Below, piece after piece: positions 9,848-17,546 of a stretch of DNA of 36,969 nucleotides. The DNA comes from Poseidonibacter lekithochrous (lineage in GTDB: Bacteria; Campylobacterota; Campylobacteria; Campylobacterales; Arcobacteraceae). The notes beneath the pieces were generated by a model. It made no database searches. It saw only the letters and a program-made list of their open reading frames with translations, and was not told the origin of the DNA. Location of the stretch: assembly GCF_018861145.1 (NCBI RefSeq), contig NZ_JAHKQT010000001.1, forward strand, positions 1 to 36,969. Direction: 5' to 3'. The translations under genes were made by a program, and so were the position numbers. Each line of letters opens with the position of its first letter. The first letter of the stretch is position 1.

Positions 9848-10525
9848 TTAATAAAACTCACTATTATCAAAAACATATCCAGTTTTAGAAACATTTTTTA
9901 TAATAGATTGAAAACTTTTATCTCTAATTTTATTTACAATATTTCGCATACTATATATAGAACATTTTTTCGCACCCCAAACTTTTGACTCTATTTCTTC
10001 ATAAGTAAGAATAGTATTTTTATTTAATATTAAAATTTTTAATAAATCAGATTCGTATTTTGTTAACTTTATTTCCTGTAACTTATAAAACAATTTAGCA
10101 CTTTCTAAATTATATGTGTGATGATTTTTTAGTTCAATTTTTTTTCTTTCATTTAGAGCTAATGTAATATATAAATCAATTTGTTCTAATTGTACTTCAT
10201 CAATTAGAACATTCTTAACAGAACTATTTTTTGTTACTTTAAAAACATTTTCATTTAAACTTGAAGTTATACATATGATAGGAATATTTATTCCAGAATT
10301 ATTATAAATGATATTTATATCATCAAAGTTTAAATAATCTAAATCTACAATTATCAAATCATATAAAACTAATTCTTCTATTTTTATAATATCATTATTA
10401 AATTTTATTTCTTTTACTTTATCTTCTAACAGCTTATTTAGCTTCAATAACTTTTTATTAGTGCCATCAAGGACTAATATACTTTTATATTTTAAAAACA
10501 TTATTTCATTATTAGTTTTAGACAA
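9848..10525 (-). CDS. OmpR-like DNA-binding regulator with degenerate receiver
   Basis: The frame is open to 10552, but the start chosen is the TTG at 10525 because GAGGAG lies six bases before it; the ATG at 10501 has only a weak site. This gives 225 residues. The C-terminus (about 150-220) is an OmpR-type winged helix (LTKYESDLLKILILNKNTI, YEEIESKVWG, MRNIVNKIRDK, then the GYVF wing), closely related to that of the regulator at 14597. The N-terminal domain has the receiver hydrophobic pattern and a possible acceptor D61 (LIIVDLD). However, the acidic pair is reduced to one Asp (SILVLDG) and the conserved Lys near residues 104-110 is missing. It may therefore work without phosphorylation or respond to another cue. 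No kinase gene is adjacent. Confidence 0.8.
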   Translation of the reverse strand: MSKTNNEIMFLKYKSILVLDGTNKKLLKLNKLLEDKVKEIKFNNDIIKIEELVLYDLIIVDLDYLNFDDINIIYNNSGINIPIICITSSLNENVFKVTKNSSVKNVLIDEVQLEQIDLYITLALNERKKIELKNHHTYNLESAKLFYKLQEIKLTKYESDLLKILILNKNTILTYEEIESKVWGAKKCSIYSMRNIVNKIRDKSFQSIIKNVSKTGYVFDNSEFY

Positions 10526-10624
10526 ATCAAACTCCTCAAAAAAATATATCAATATATTAACATAATAACGTTACATTTTGATAAAAATAATACTAATACA
10601 ACACTATTATAATATTATTATATT

Positions 10625-10641
10625 AAATATACAGTATATTT
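10625..10641. promoter_or_regulatory. 17-bp perfect palindrome, candidate operator
   Basis: AAATATAC-A-GTATATTT is perfectly symmetric over 17 bases with a single central base. It lies 100 bases upstream of the TTG start of the divergent regulator, where an autoregulatory site could be. The binding protein is unknown. Confidence 0.4.
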
Positions 10642-10981
10642 TTGAAGATGGATTTAAAGAAAAAGTATTCTATATGAAAAAAAAGATAGATATGAGCAGT
10701 TTTACTACAAAATTAAGTTTTAAAAATTGTAATTATTGTCTAAATTTCATTTAAAGAGTGAATTAACTTCATTTTTAAATATATAAAAAATTAATATCCA
10801 AAAAAAAACCATTGTTTTTTATTGTATTTTATATCAGATTCATCTTTTTTAGACAAAATTTCGTAAATTATTTACAGTTTTTGTAATTTTAAGGTTTAAT
10901 TAAAGGTAAGTTGAGATAGAATATCGGTTCAAGTTTTTAATCTAGAAGTATACATCTTTAAATTTATATAATTTTGCCATA

Positions 10982-11012
10982 TTTGACAGTTTCACTGACA
11001 TAATTTTGACAG
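10982..11012 (-). promoter_or_regulatory. Three TGTCA repeats at 11-12 bp period, OmpR/PhoB-type operator candidate
   Basis: On the minus strand TGTCA occurs three times, at + strand positions 11007-11011, 10996-11000 and 10984-10988, so consecutive copies start 11 and 12 bases apart. Two of them sit in ACTGTCAAA or CTGTCAAAA contexts. Direct repeats of this word at 11 bp are the form of the E. coli Pho box bound by PhoB-type winged-helix regulators. The array ends 65 bases before the cold-shock start codon. Confidence 0.4.
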
Positions 11013-11076
11013 AGTTGATATGCATTTTTGATTTGATCTTAGATTATTTAGCATATTAAACACAAAAGGAATTGCA

Positions 11077-11295
11077 ATGGCAGATTTAGTAAACGGAACA
11101 GTAAAATGGTTCAACAGTGAAAAAGGTTTTGGATTTATTCAACCAGACGATGGTGGTAAAGATTTATTTGTACACTATAGACAAATCAACAACTCAGGTT
11201 ACGGAAGAGTTTCTTTAGAAGAAAATCAAAAAGTTACTTTTGAAGTTGCTGAAGGTGAAAAAGGTCCTCAAGCAGAAAACGTTACAGGACTGTAA
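11077..11295 (+). CDS. Cold-shock domain protein (CspA family)
   Basis: A 72-residue single cold-shock domain that binds single-stranded RNA/DNA and acts as an RNA chaperone. Both nucleic-acid motifs are present: RNP1 as KGFGFIQ (residues 17-23) and RNP2 as DLFVHY (29-34). The starting [15 protein letters not shown] and the ending GPQAENV are standard for the family. AAAGGA precedes the ATG. The gene is monocistronic: a long intergenic region with an operator-like array is upstream and a strong terminator follows. I do not assign a specific csp letter. Confidence 0.97.
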   Translation: MADLVNGTVKWFNSEKGFGFIQPDDGGKDLFVHYRQINNSGYGRVSLEENQKVTFEVAEGEKGPQAENVTGL

Positions 11296-11305
11296 TTTTT
11301 CATTT

Positions 11306-11337
11306 AAAGGATAGTATTTATACTATCCTTTTTTTAT
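11306..11337 (+). terminator. Rho-independent terminator of the cold-shock gene
   Basis: Perfect 11-bp stem AAAGGATAGTA (11306-11316) / TACTATCCTTT (11321-11331) with a four-base loop, followed by a run of T, 10 bases after the stop codon. Confidence 0.9.
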
Positions 11338-11558
11338 TTTAATATCTAACTACCCACACTTATCCCTACTTAAAACTTTTCTTTATTCAAAATATAGATA
11401 ATTATAATTATTAACTTACAATTAAAAAAACTAACTTAATCCATTATTTTCTAAAACTAAACATATACCTACTAAATATCAGAAATTTTATTTTATTTTA
11501 TTTTTCTTACATTTTTTTCCTTTAGACTGTTCACATAATAAAAATCAAAAGGACAATT

Positions 11559-12530
11559 ATGAAAAATTCAATGACAAAAGTTTACAAAAATCTTACCTTT
11601 GCAGGATGTTTAGTAGCAAGTTTAGCTACATCTTCAATAGCTTCAAGTGTTGATAAAGTTCACTTTTTAATCCCTGGTGGTGCTGGTGGTGGTTGGGATG
11701 GAACAGCTAGAGGTGTTGGTGAGGCTTTAAAAAAATCTAACTTAGTACAAGAAACTTCTTTTGAAAATATGTCAGGTGGTGGCGGAGGTAAAGCTATTGC
11801 TTATATTATTGAAACTGCAAAAAAACAACAAAATACTTTAATGGTAAATTCAACTCCTATTGTAATTAGATCACTGCAAGGTGTATTCCCACAATCTTTT
11901 AGAGATTTAACATTGGTATCTTCTGTTGTTGCAGATTATGGGGTATTAGTTGTAAAAAAAGATTCAAAATATCAAACTTGGGCTGATGTAAAAGCTGCTT
12001 TTGAAAAAAGTCCAAGGAAAGTAAAAATTGCTGGTGGAAGTTCAAGAGGTTCAATGGATCATTTAGTTGCTGCTCAAATATTTAAAGCTGCTGGTGGAAA
12101 CCCTACAAGTGTAAGATATGTACCTTATGATGCAGGAGGAAAAGCACTAGCTGGATTATTAACAGGCGAAGTAGATGTTCTTTCAACTGGACTTGGTGAA
12201 GTATTAGAAAAACATAAAAAGGGTGAGCTTAAAATCATTGGTGTAACTTCTAATGAAGATATTGATGGAATTCCAAGTTTTAAAAGCATGGGTGCTGATG
12301 CATTTTTCGCAAACTGGAGAGGATTTTTTGGAGCTCCAAACCTTTCTGAAGAAAAAACTCAAGCTTTTGCCGATGTTCTTGGGAAAATGTATGATACACC
12401 TGAATGGGAAATTGTTAGAAAAAGAAATGGTTGGGCAAACTTATATCAACCAAGAGATGAATTTAAATCATTTTTAGAGAAACAAGAATCCGTTATTAGT
12501 TCTTTAATGAAAGAGATGGGATTCCTATAG
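11559..12530 (+). CDS. tctC: Tripartite tricarboxylate transporter substrate-binding protein TctC
   Basis: A 323-residue periplasmic binding protein of the Bug/TctC family. The signal peptide covers about residues 1-30 (hydrophobic core FAGCLVASLATSSIASS). The mature part opens with VHFLIPGGAGGGWDGTARG, the family ligand-loop signature for carboxylates, and continues with the VRYVPYDAGGKALAGLLTGEVD segment typical of the second ligand loop. The substrate is unknown: citrate, other tri- or dicarboxylates and aromatic acids are all known for this family. AAGGA lies five bases before the ATG. An 8-bp GAAA-loop hairpin follows the stop, which would favour higher levels of this subunit than of the membrane subunits. 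First gene of the transporter-regulator operon. Confidence 0.93.
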   Translation: MKNSMTKVYKNLTFAGCLVASLATSSIASSVDKVHFLIPGGAGGGWDGTARGVGEALKKSNLVQETSFENMSGGGGGKAIAYIIETAKKQQNTLMVNSTPIVIRSLQGVFPQSFRDLTLVSSVVADYGVLVVKKDSKYQTWADVKAAFEKSPRKVKIAGGSSRGSMDHLVAAQIFKAAGGNPTSVRYVPYDAGGKALAGLLTGEVDVLSTGLGEVLEKHKKGELKIIGVTSNEDIDGIPSFKSMGADAFFANWRGFFGAPNLSEEKTQAFADVLGKMYDTPEWEIVRKRNGWANLYQPRDEFKSFLEKQESVISSLMKEMGFL

Positions 12531-12534
12531 GATA

Positions 12535-12554
12535 AGAAGAGGGAAACCTCTTCT
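12535..12554 (+). promoter_or_regulatory. Intercistronic GAAA-tetraloop hairpin between tctC and tctB
   Basis: AGAAGAGG (12535-12542), loop GAAA, CCTCTTCT (12547-12554): a perfect 8-bp stem closed by a stable GNRA tetraloop, with no T-run behind it. The position just after tctC suggests an mRNA-stabilising or processing element rather than a terminator. Confidence 0.65.
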
Positions 12555-12572
12555 GATTATAAGGATAATGAT

Positions 12573-13058
12573 ATGACAAAAAATGCAATAGGTTCAATAT
12601 TTTTCTTAGCTTTTTCAAGCTTTTATTTTTTTAATGTTTTTAGTATTAAAAAAATGCCAGGTAGTCAATTTGAAGTGATGACAGCTTCTACTTTTCCTTT
12701 TTATTTAGGATTAGGAGGAATTATAATCTCACTACTTATACTTGTTCTTTCTTTTGTAAAAAAAGATAATGATTTTCTAACAATAGAATACTTAAAAAAA
12801 CTAGATTTTAAAACAACTTTTTACTTTGTTTTAGCAATGATTTTTTATGGCTTCACAATTAGAACTTTAGGGTTTATTATTTCTACAATAATCTTTTTAA
12901 CAATTGGTTTTTTACTATTAAAAGAGAAAAACATAAGAAGAATATTATTGATTTCAAGCGGTGTTTCAATTGGGTTTTATCTATTACTAAATAATGTTTT
13001 AGGCGTATATATAGACCCAGGAATGATATATGAGTATTTTGTAGGAGTTGACTCATGA
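12573..13058 (+). CDS. tctB: Tripartite tricarboxylate transporter small membrane subunit TctB
   Basis: A 161-residue membrane protein with about four transmembrane helices (near 6-24, 40-60, 80-98 and 101-140 with a break), the usual size and topology of TctB. The N-terminal FNVFSIKKMPGSQFEVMTASTFPFYLG segment is characteristic. It forms the membrane complex with TctA. AAGGA precedes the ATG, and its stop overlaps the tctA start (ATGA), so the two membrane subunits are translationally coupled. Confidence 0.88.
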   Translation: MTKNAIGSIFFLAFSSFYFFNVFSIKKMPGSQFEVMTASTFPFYLGLGGIIISLLILVLSFVKKDNDFLTIEYLKKLDFKTTFYFVLAMIFYGFTIRTLGFIISTIIFLTIGFLLLKEKNIRRILLISSGVSIGFYLLLNNVLGVYIDPGMIYEYFVGVDS

Positions 13059-14572
13059 TGGATGGTATTTTAACAGGTGTAGTTACTGCTTTTACTACAT
13101 ATAATATTATGATGGTTGCAGTAGGATGTTTCGCAGGAACATTTATAGGAATGCTTCCTGGACTTGGACCCATTTCAGCAATTGCTTTAATGATTCCAAT
13201 TACATATGGAATGGAGCCCTCTTCTGGACTTATTCTAATTGCAGGTGTTTATTATGGTGCAATTTTTGGAGGTTCAACCTCTTCTATTTTAATCAATGCC
13301 CCAGGAGTTGCAGGAACTGTTGCTAGTTCTTTTGATGGTTATCCCATGGCAAAAAATGGACAAGCAGGAAAAGCCTTAGCAATTGCAGCTTATTCATCTT
13401 TTACAGGCGGAACAATTGCAGCTGTATTTTTATTATTTGCAGCACCAGCTTTGGCAAATGTAAGTTTAAGTTTTCAATCATCGGATTACTTTGCTTTAAT
13501 GGTCTTAGGTCTTACAGCAGTTGCGGCATTTGCAGGAAAAGGAAAATTTTTAAAAGCTGCTATTATGACTGTTTTTGGTCTAATGTTAGCAACAGTTGGA
13601 ACTGATTCTGATTCTGGGATTTCTAGGTTTACTTTTGGAAGATTAGATTTAATTGATGGAATTTCTTTTCTACTTTTAGCAATGGCTGCTTTTGCTCTAT
13701 CTGAGGCTATGATGAATATCTTAGAAAATCATAAGCAATCAAAAGAAGAAATCGATGCACTTAAAAAAGATATTGGCTCTTTAAAGATTACAAAAGCAGA
13801 AGTAAAAGAGATGGCTCCAACAGTTGGGCGATCATCAGTTCTTGGTTTCTTTGTTGGAGTACTTCCAGGTGCAGGTGCTACTATTGCTTCATTCTTAGCT
13901 TATGGAATGGAAAGAAGTATTGCAAATGTAAAAGAGAAACTAAAATTTGGGAAAGGAAGTATTAAAGGACTTGCAGCTCCTGAGAGTGCAAATAATGCAG
14001 CATGTTCAGGTTCTTTTGTTCCTTTATTAACATTAGGGATTCCAGGAAGTGGAACAACAGCTATTATTTTAGGTGCTTTAATTTCTTATGGAATTCAGCC
14101 AGGGCCTACAATGTATGTAGATAATCCTGCACTATTTTGGTCAGTAATTATTTCAATGTATATTGGTAACGTTGTACTTTTAGTATTAAACCTACCATTA
14201 ATTCCATATATTGCAAAACTATTAACAATACCAAAACAGTTGTTATTGCCACTAATCATATTCTTCTCTCTTATTGGAGTTTATTTAGTAACCTTTAACA
14301 ACTTTGATATATATATGATGACACTTTTTGCAGTTGTTGCATTATTTTTAAGAATCATTGATTATCCAATGGCTCCTATGATTTTAGGATTCATTTTAGG
14401 TGGAATGATGGAAGATAACCTAAGACGGGCATTAACTATTAGTGATGGTTCTTTTGCTTTTCTTTGGGAAAGACCAATAACATTAAGTATTCTAATAATT
14501 ACAATTGTAATGTTATTTATGCCACTTATTAGTGAATATTTTGTTAAAATAAAAAAAGGTAAGCAAGCTTAA
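13055..14572 (+). CDS. tctA: Tripartite tricarboxylate transporter large membrane subunit TctA
   Basis: A 505-residue polytopic membrane protein with about 12 helices, the transport channel of the TctABC system, driven by an ion gradient and fed by TctC. Both family signatures are visible: FIGMLPGLGPISAIALMIP (about 29-47) and GFFVGVLPGAGATIASFLAYG in the second half, plus GIPGSGTTAIILGAL. The ATG overlaps tctB by four bases; a second ATG follows immediately and is an equally possible start. The 3' end carries a hairpin shared with the start of the regulator gene. Confidence 0.96.
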   Translation: MMDGILTGVVTAFTTYNIMMVAVGCFAGTFIGMLPGLGPISAIALMIPITYGMEPSSGLILIAGVYYGAIFGGSTSSILINAPGVAGTVASSFDGYPMAKNGQAGKALAIAAYSSFTGGTIAAVFLLFAAPALANVSLSFQSSDYFALMVLGLTAVAAFAGKGKFLKAAIMTVFGLMLATVGTDSDSGISRFTFGRLDLIDGISFLLLAMAAFALSEAMMNILENHKQSKEEIDALKKDIGSLKITKAEVKEMAPTVGRSSVLGFFVGVLPGAGATIASFLAYGMERSIANVKEKLKFGKGSIKGLAAPESANNAACSGSFVPLLTLGIPGSGTTAIILGALISYGIQPGPTMYVDNPALFWSVIISMYIGNVVLLVLNLPLIPYIAKLLTIPKQLLLPLIIFFSLIGVYLVTFNNFDIYMMTLFAVVALFLRIIDYPMAPMILGFILGGMMEDNLRRALTISDGSFAFLWERPITLSILIITIVMLFMPLISEYFVKIKKGKQA

Positions 14573-14584
14573 ACGCTTACCTTT
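14555..14584 (+). promoter_or_regulatory. Hairpin across the tctA stop, before the response-regulator gene
   Basis: AAAGGTAAGC (14555-14564) and GCTTACCTTT (14575-14584) form a perfect 10-bp stem with a 10-base loop that includes the tctA stop codon. No T-run follows on the + strand; instead the ribosome site of the next gene (AAGAAGG) begins. A partial terminator or mRNA-processing site that lowers regulator expression relative to the transporter is the likeliest reading. Confidence 0.55.
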
Positions 14585-14596
14585 AAGAAGGTAATT

Positions 14597-15277
14597 ATGG
14601 AAAAGTTTAAAAACTATACTATTTTATATGTGGAAGATGACGAAGGCGTTAGAACAATAAACTCACGTTTTCTAAATCGAATGTTTAACAAGCTATATGA
14701 AGCTAAAGATGGAGAAGAAGGTCTAGCTTTATATAAAAAATATCATCCTGATATTATTCTAACAGATATCCAGATGCCAAAAATAGATGGAATTACGCTC
14801 TCAAAGAAAATCAGAAAAACAGATCAAATTACAAAAATTATAATATCAACTGCTTTTAGTGATAAAGACTATTTACTTGAAGCTGTTGAATTAAGACTAG
14901 AAAAATATATTATCAAACCACTTACAAGTAGAAACTTAATTCCAGCACTTACAAAAGCTGTTCAGAGTTTGGAAAAAGAAAAAGAAATTAAAATAGAATT
15001 AGGTGAAGATTTCTATTTTGATAACACTACTTCACTTTTTTATTTTCATGAAAAAGTTTTAGAATTGAATAAAAAAGAGTTATTATTTCTAAAGCTTTTA
15101 GTTTTAAATAAAAAAAGAGTTGTAAGTTATGAAGAGATTGAGCAGTATGTTTGGGAAGATGAGTATATGAGTTTAAATTCTTTACGAACTACTATAGGTT
15201 TTTTACGAAAAAAGATTCCCTTTAACTGTATAAAAAACATATCAAATATGGGATATAAATTAAAACTTGAAAATTAA
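14597..15277 (+). CDS. OmpR-type response regulator for the tct operon
   Basis: A 226-residue regulator. The receiver has the acidic cluster EDD (13-15), acceptor D57 in ILTDIQMP and the conserved K107 in IIKPL; a winged-helix effector domain follows (about 150-222, LNKKELLFLKLLVLNKKRV, SLRTTIGFLRKK, NMGYKL). AAGAAGG precedes the ATG. It sits between tctA and a Cache-PAS histidine kinase and overlaps the kinase frame by 11 bases, the same gene logic as TctD-TctE regulation of tricarboxylate uptake. The probable job is switching the tctCBA operon in response to substrate. It is a paralogue of the degenerate regulator at 9848-10525. Confidence 0.93.
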   Translation: MEKFKNYTILYVEDDEGVRTINSRFLNRMFNKLYEAKDGEEGLALYKKYHPDIILTDIQMPKIDGITLSKKIRKTDQITKIIISTAFSDKDYLLEAVELRLEKYIIKPLTSRNLIPALTKAVQSLEKEKEIKIELGEDFYFDNTTSLFYFHEKVLELNKKELLFLKLLVLNKKRVVSYEEIEQYVWEDEYMSLNSLRTTIGFLRKKIPFNCIKNISNMGYKLKLEN

Positions 15278-17453
15278 TTACAGAAAAAGAATAGAACAAG
15301 GTGTGAAAAAAACCACACTACTTAGTTCTACAATTATTATCATCATTGTAGCAACTGTTATTGGCTCAACTCTTATAAAAACAGAATATAGTAACTTTAG
15401 AAATCATATAAAAAACTTCAAAAATACACTTATTGAAAGAGAAAAATTTTACATAAAAACTGAAGTACAAAACTTGATAAATGATATTAAATTTGAAGAA
15501 GAATCTATTTTAAATAGTAAAAAAGAAAGAATAGAAAAACAATCTATAATTGCTTTTAATTTAGCTACTTCATTATATAAAAAGACAAAGAACTTATCAA
15601 AAGAAGAACAAATAAACTTTATAAAAACTGCAATAAATCAAATAGCACAAAGAGAAAGTGATATAAACTATTTTATTTTAGATACAAAAGGAAGACTGCT
15701 ATTAAATAGTGAAAATAAAATTGATGAAAAACAATATTTTTTAGACTTTGAAGATATCAATGGCTTTAAATTTATAAATAAAATGCTTGAATCAAAAAAA
15801 GATATGCAGAATTTTATAGAATATTTTTGGTATAAACCTAAAAGTAATATTACTGCAAAAAAAATCACATACTCAAGGCATTTAAAAGAGTTAGGAATAA
15901 TAATAGGTTCAGGAAGTTTTTTAGAAGTTGAGAAAAATAAACTAAAAAATAGAATGATTAAAAAAATATTTAACCAAAATTACAATATTGAAGAATTTAT
16001 ACTTATATATAAAATAAATAGTTTAAATAATATTACAACAAATAGTGAGCTTCTAACTCAAAAACAAATCATTCCTAATAAAAATGAACTTCAAGCAATT
16101 AAAGATTTACTAATTGAAACAAACTATAAAGGTAATGATTATATTTATTATGAAAACCATAATAAACTTTTATATGGAACTTTTGTAAATCACCTACGTT
16201 ACTTTATAGGTATGGGAGTAAATTTATCTCATATAAATAATATCATTGAAAAAGAAAGAGTTATTTCTTTAGAAAACTTATATGATAATATATTTAAGCT
16301 ATGTATTATTATGGTAATCATGAGCATAATATTTTTCATCTTTTCACTTGAATTTACAAGAAAAATTGAGAATCTTTTTAATCAATATAGAAAAATAGTT
16401 AAACAAAATGAAGAAAAATATGCCCTACTTTTTAATTATAGTAATGATGGGTTTATTATTTCTCAAATAGAAGAAGGACAAGCAAATATTTTAAGTTTAA
16501 ATAATACTGCACTTAAAACAATTGGATATCAATCAAAAGAGATTTTAGATAAAGATTTTTTTAAGTTATTTAAGGATTTAAGTTTAAAAGAAATACTAGA
16601 ATCTAAATCTTTATTTAAAACTATAAAACTATTTACAAAAAATAATGAAATAAAAACCGTAGAATTAAATGTAATCATTTATTCTTATGAAAATCAAGAT
16701 TTATTATTTGCTTCTTTACGTGATATTAGTGAGAGAACTCTTTTAAAAGAAGAAAAACTAAAACAAGAAAAAATGCTAATACAAAAATCTAAAATGGCTG
16801 CAATGGGTGAGATGATAGGTAATATTGCACATCAATGGAGACAGCCTCTTTCTCAAGTCTCAGGTTTATTTTTTGATATAGAATCTGCTTATGATTATAA
16901 AGAATTAGACAAAAGATATCTTTCGAATAGGGTTAATGAAGCAAATGATTTACTTGAATATATGTCAAGAACTATAGATGATTTTAGAAATTTCTTTAGT
17001 CCAAATTCTATGAAAGAAGAATTTTTAGTAATTGATGCCGTTTCTAGTGCTATTAATATTGTAAAAGCAACACTTAAATATCATAACATTGAGATTTCTT
17101 TTTCTATAAATTTAGATTATAAAATAAATGGATATAAAAGTGAATATTCACAAGCAATTGTAAATATTATTTCAAATGCAAAAGATATCTTAATTGACAG
17201 AAAAATAAAAAATCCTAAAATAAAAATCTATCTAGATATAAAAGAAGAAATAAAACTTTGTATTGAAGATAATGCAGGAGGTGTTGATAAAAAAATTATA
17301 GATAAAATCTTTGATCCATATTTTACAACTAAATATGATTATGGAACTGGTATTGGACTATATATGACTAAACTTATCATAGAAGAAAAAATGAATGGAA
17401 ATATAAATGTAAAAAATTATAATGAAGGTGCGATTTTTTCAATAAAAGTATAA
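15267..17453 (+). CDS. Cache-PAS sensor histidine kinase, partner of the tct response regulator
   Basis: A 728-residue membrane kinase. The TM helix at 18-38 and the helix at about 342-360 enclose a large periplasmic double-Cache-like domain (YFILDTKGRLLLN, then the typical EYFWYKP at 185-191). A PAS domain spans about 383-488. The HisKA domain has the phospho-accepting His at 522 in GNIAHQWRQPLS, followed by an HATPase with VNIISNAKD, DNAGG and GTGIGLYMT. The chosen start is the TTG at 15267, inside the end of the regulator gene; the only other early start (GTG at 15303) has no better ribosome site. It probably senses a carboxylate taken up by TctABC. Confidence 0.92.
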   Translation: MKINYRKRIEQGVKKTTLLSSTIIIIIVATVIGSTLIKTEYSNFRNHIKNFKNTLIEREKFYIKTEVQNLINDIKFEEESILNSKKERIEKQSIIAFNLATSLYKKTKNLSKEEQINFIKTAINQIAQRESDINYFILDTKGRLLLNSENKIDEKQYFLDFEDINGFKFINKMLESKKDMQNFIEYFWYKPKSNITAKKITYSRHLKELGIIIGSGSFLEVEKNKLKNRMIKKIFNQNYNIEEFILIYKINSLNNITTNSELLTQKQIIPNKNELQAIKDLLIETNYKGNDYIYYENHNKLLYGTFVNHLRYFIGMGVNLSHINNIIEKERVISLENLYDNIFKLCIIMVIMSIIFFIFSLEFTRKIENLFNQYRKIVKQNEEKYALLFNYSNDGFIISQIEEGQANILSLNNTALKTIGYQSKEILDKDFFKLFKDLSLKEILESKSLFKTIKLFTKNNEIKTVELNVIIYSYENQDLLFASLRDISERTLLKEEKLKQEKMLIQKSKMAAMGEMIGNIAHQWRQPLSQVSGLFFDIESAYDYKELDKRYLSNRVNEANDLLEYMSRTIDDFRNFFSPNSMKEEFLVIDAVSSAINIVKATLKYHNIEISFSINLDYKINGYKSEYSQAIVNIISNAKDILIDRKIKNPKIKIYLDIKEEIKLCIEDNAGGVDKKIIDKIFDPYFTTKYDYGTGIGLYMTKLIIEEKMNGNINVKNYNEGAIFSIKV

Positions 17454-17493
17454 ACATTATTATTATGAAAACAATAATCTACAAAAGATTTTA

Positions 17494-17508
17494 ATTTTGA
17501 TATAATTT
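17494..17508 (+). promoter_or_regulatory. Extended -10 promoter of the second Cache-PAS kinase
   Basis: The word ATTTTGATATAATTT contains TATAAT at 17501-17506, with the start codon 40 bases downstream. The identical 15-base word precedes the RNase H gene at 27391-27405, which supports a shared promoter type. No convincing -35 box is seen. Confidence 0.55.
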
Positions 17509-17546
17509 AATATAATATATTAATTTTAGAAAAGAAAGTATCTACT

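Larger units (their letters stand above)
10526..11076. other. 551-base intergenic region between divergent regulator and cold-shock genes
   Basis: Very AT-rich and without a convincing gene. It contains a 17-bp perfect palindrome at 10625-10641 and three TGTCA/TGACA elements at 10982-11012. A 26-codon ORF at 10674-10754 with an NCNYC motif lacks a ribosome site and was not accepted. No RNA gene was recognised, although the length would allow a small RNA or a long cold-shock 5' leader. Confidence 0.6.

Noticed and set aside
10674-10754. A 26-codon ORF with a CNYC pair in the long intergenic region, preceded by a nine-codon ORF with an ATGA overlap
   Set aside because: No ribosome site before either start, composition like the flanking noncoding DNA, and no recognisable homology.
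11412-11438. TAACTTA direct repeats 20 bp apart upstream of tctC as a regulator binding site
   Set aside because: Only two short AT-rich copies with no further symmetry; too likely by chance in this composition.
14555-14584. Reading the hairpin after tctA as a full rho-independent terminator of the operon
   Set aside because: No T-run follows on the + strand, and the response regulator and kinase genes continue with close spacing and overlap.
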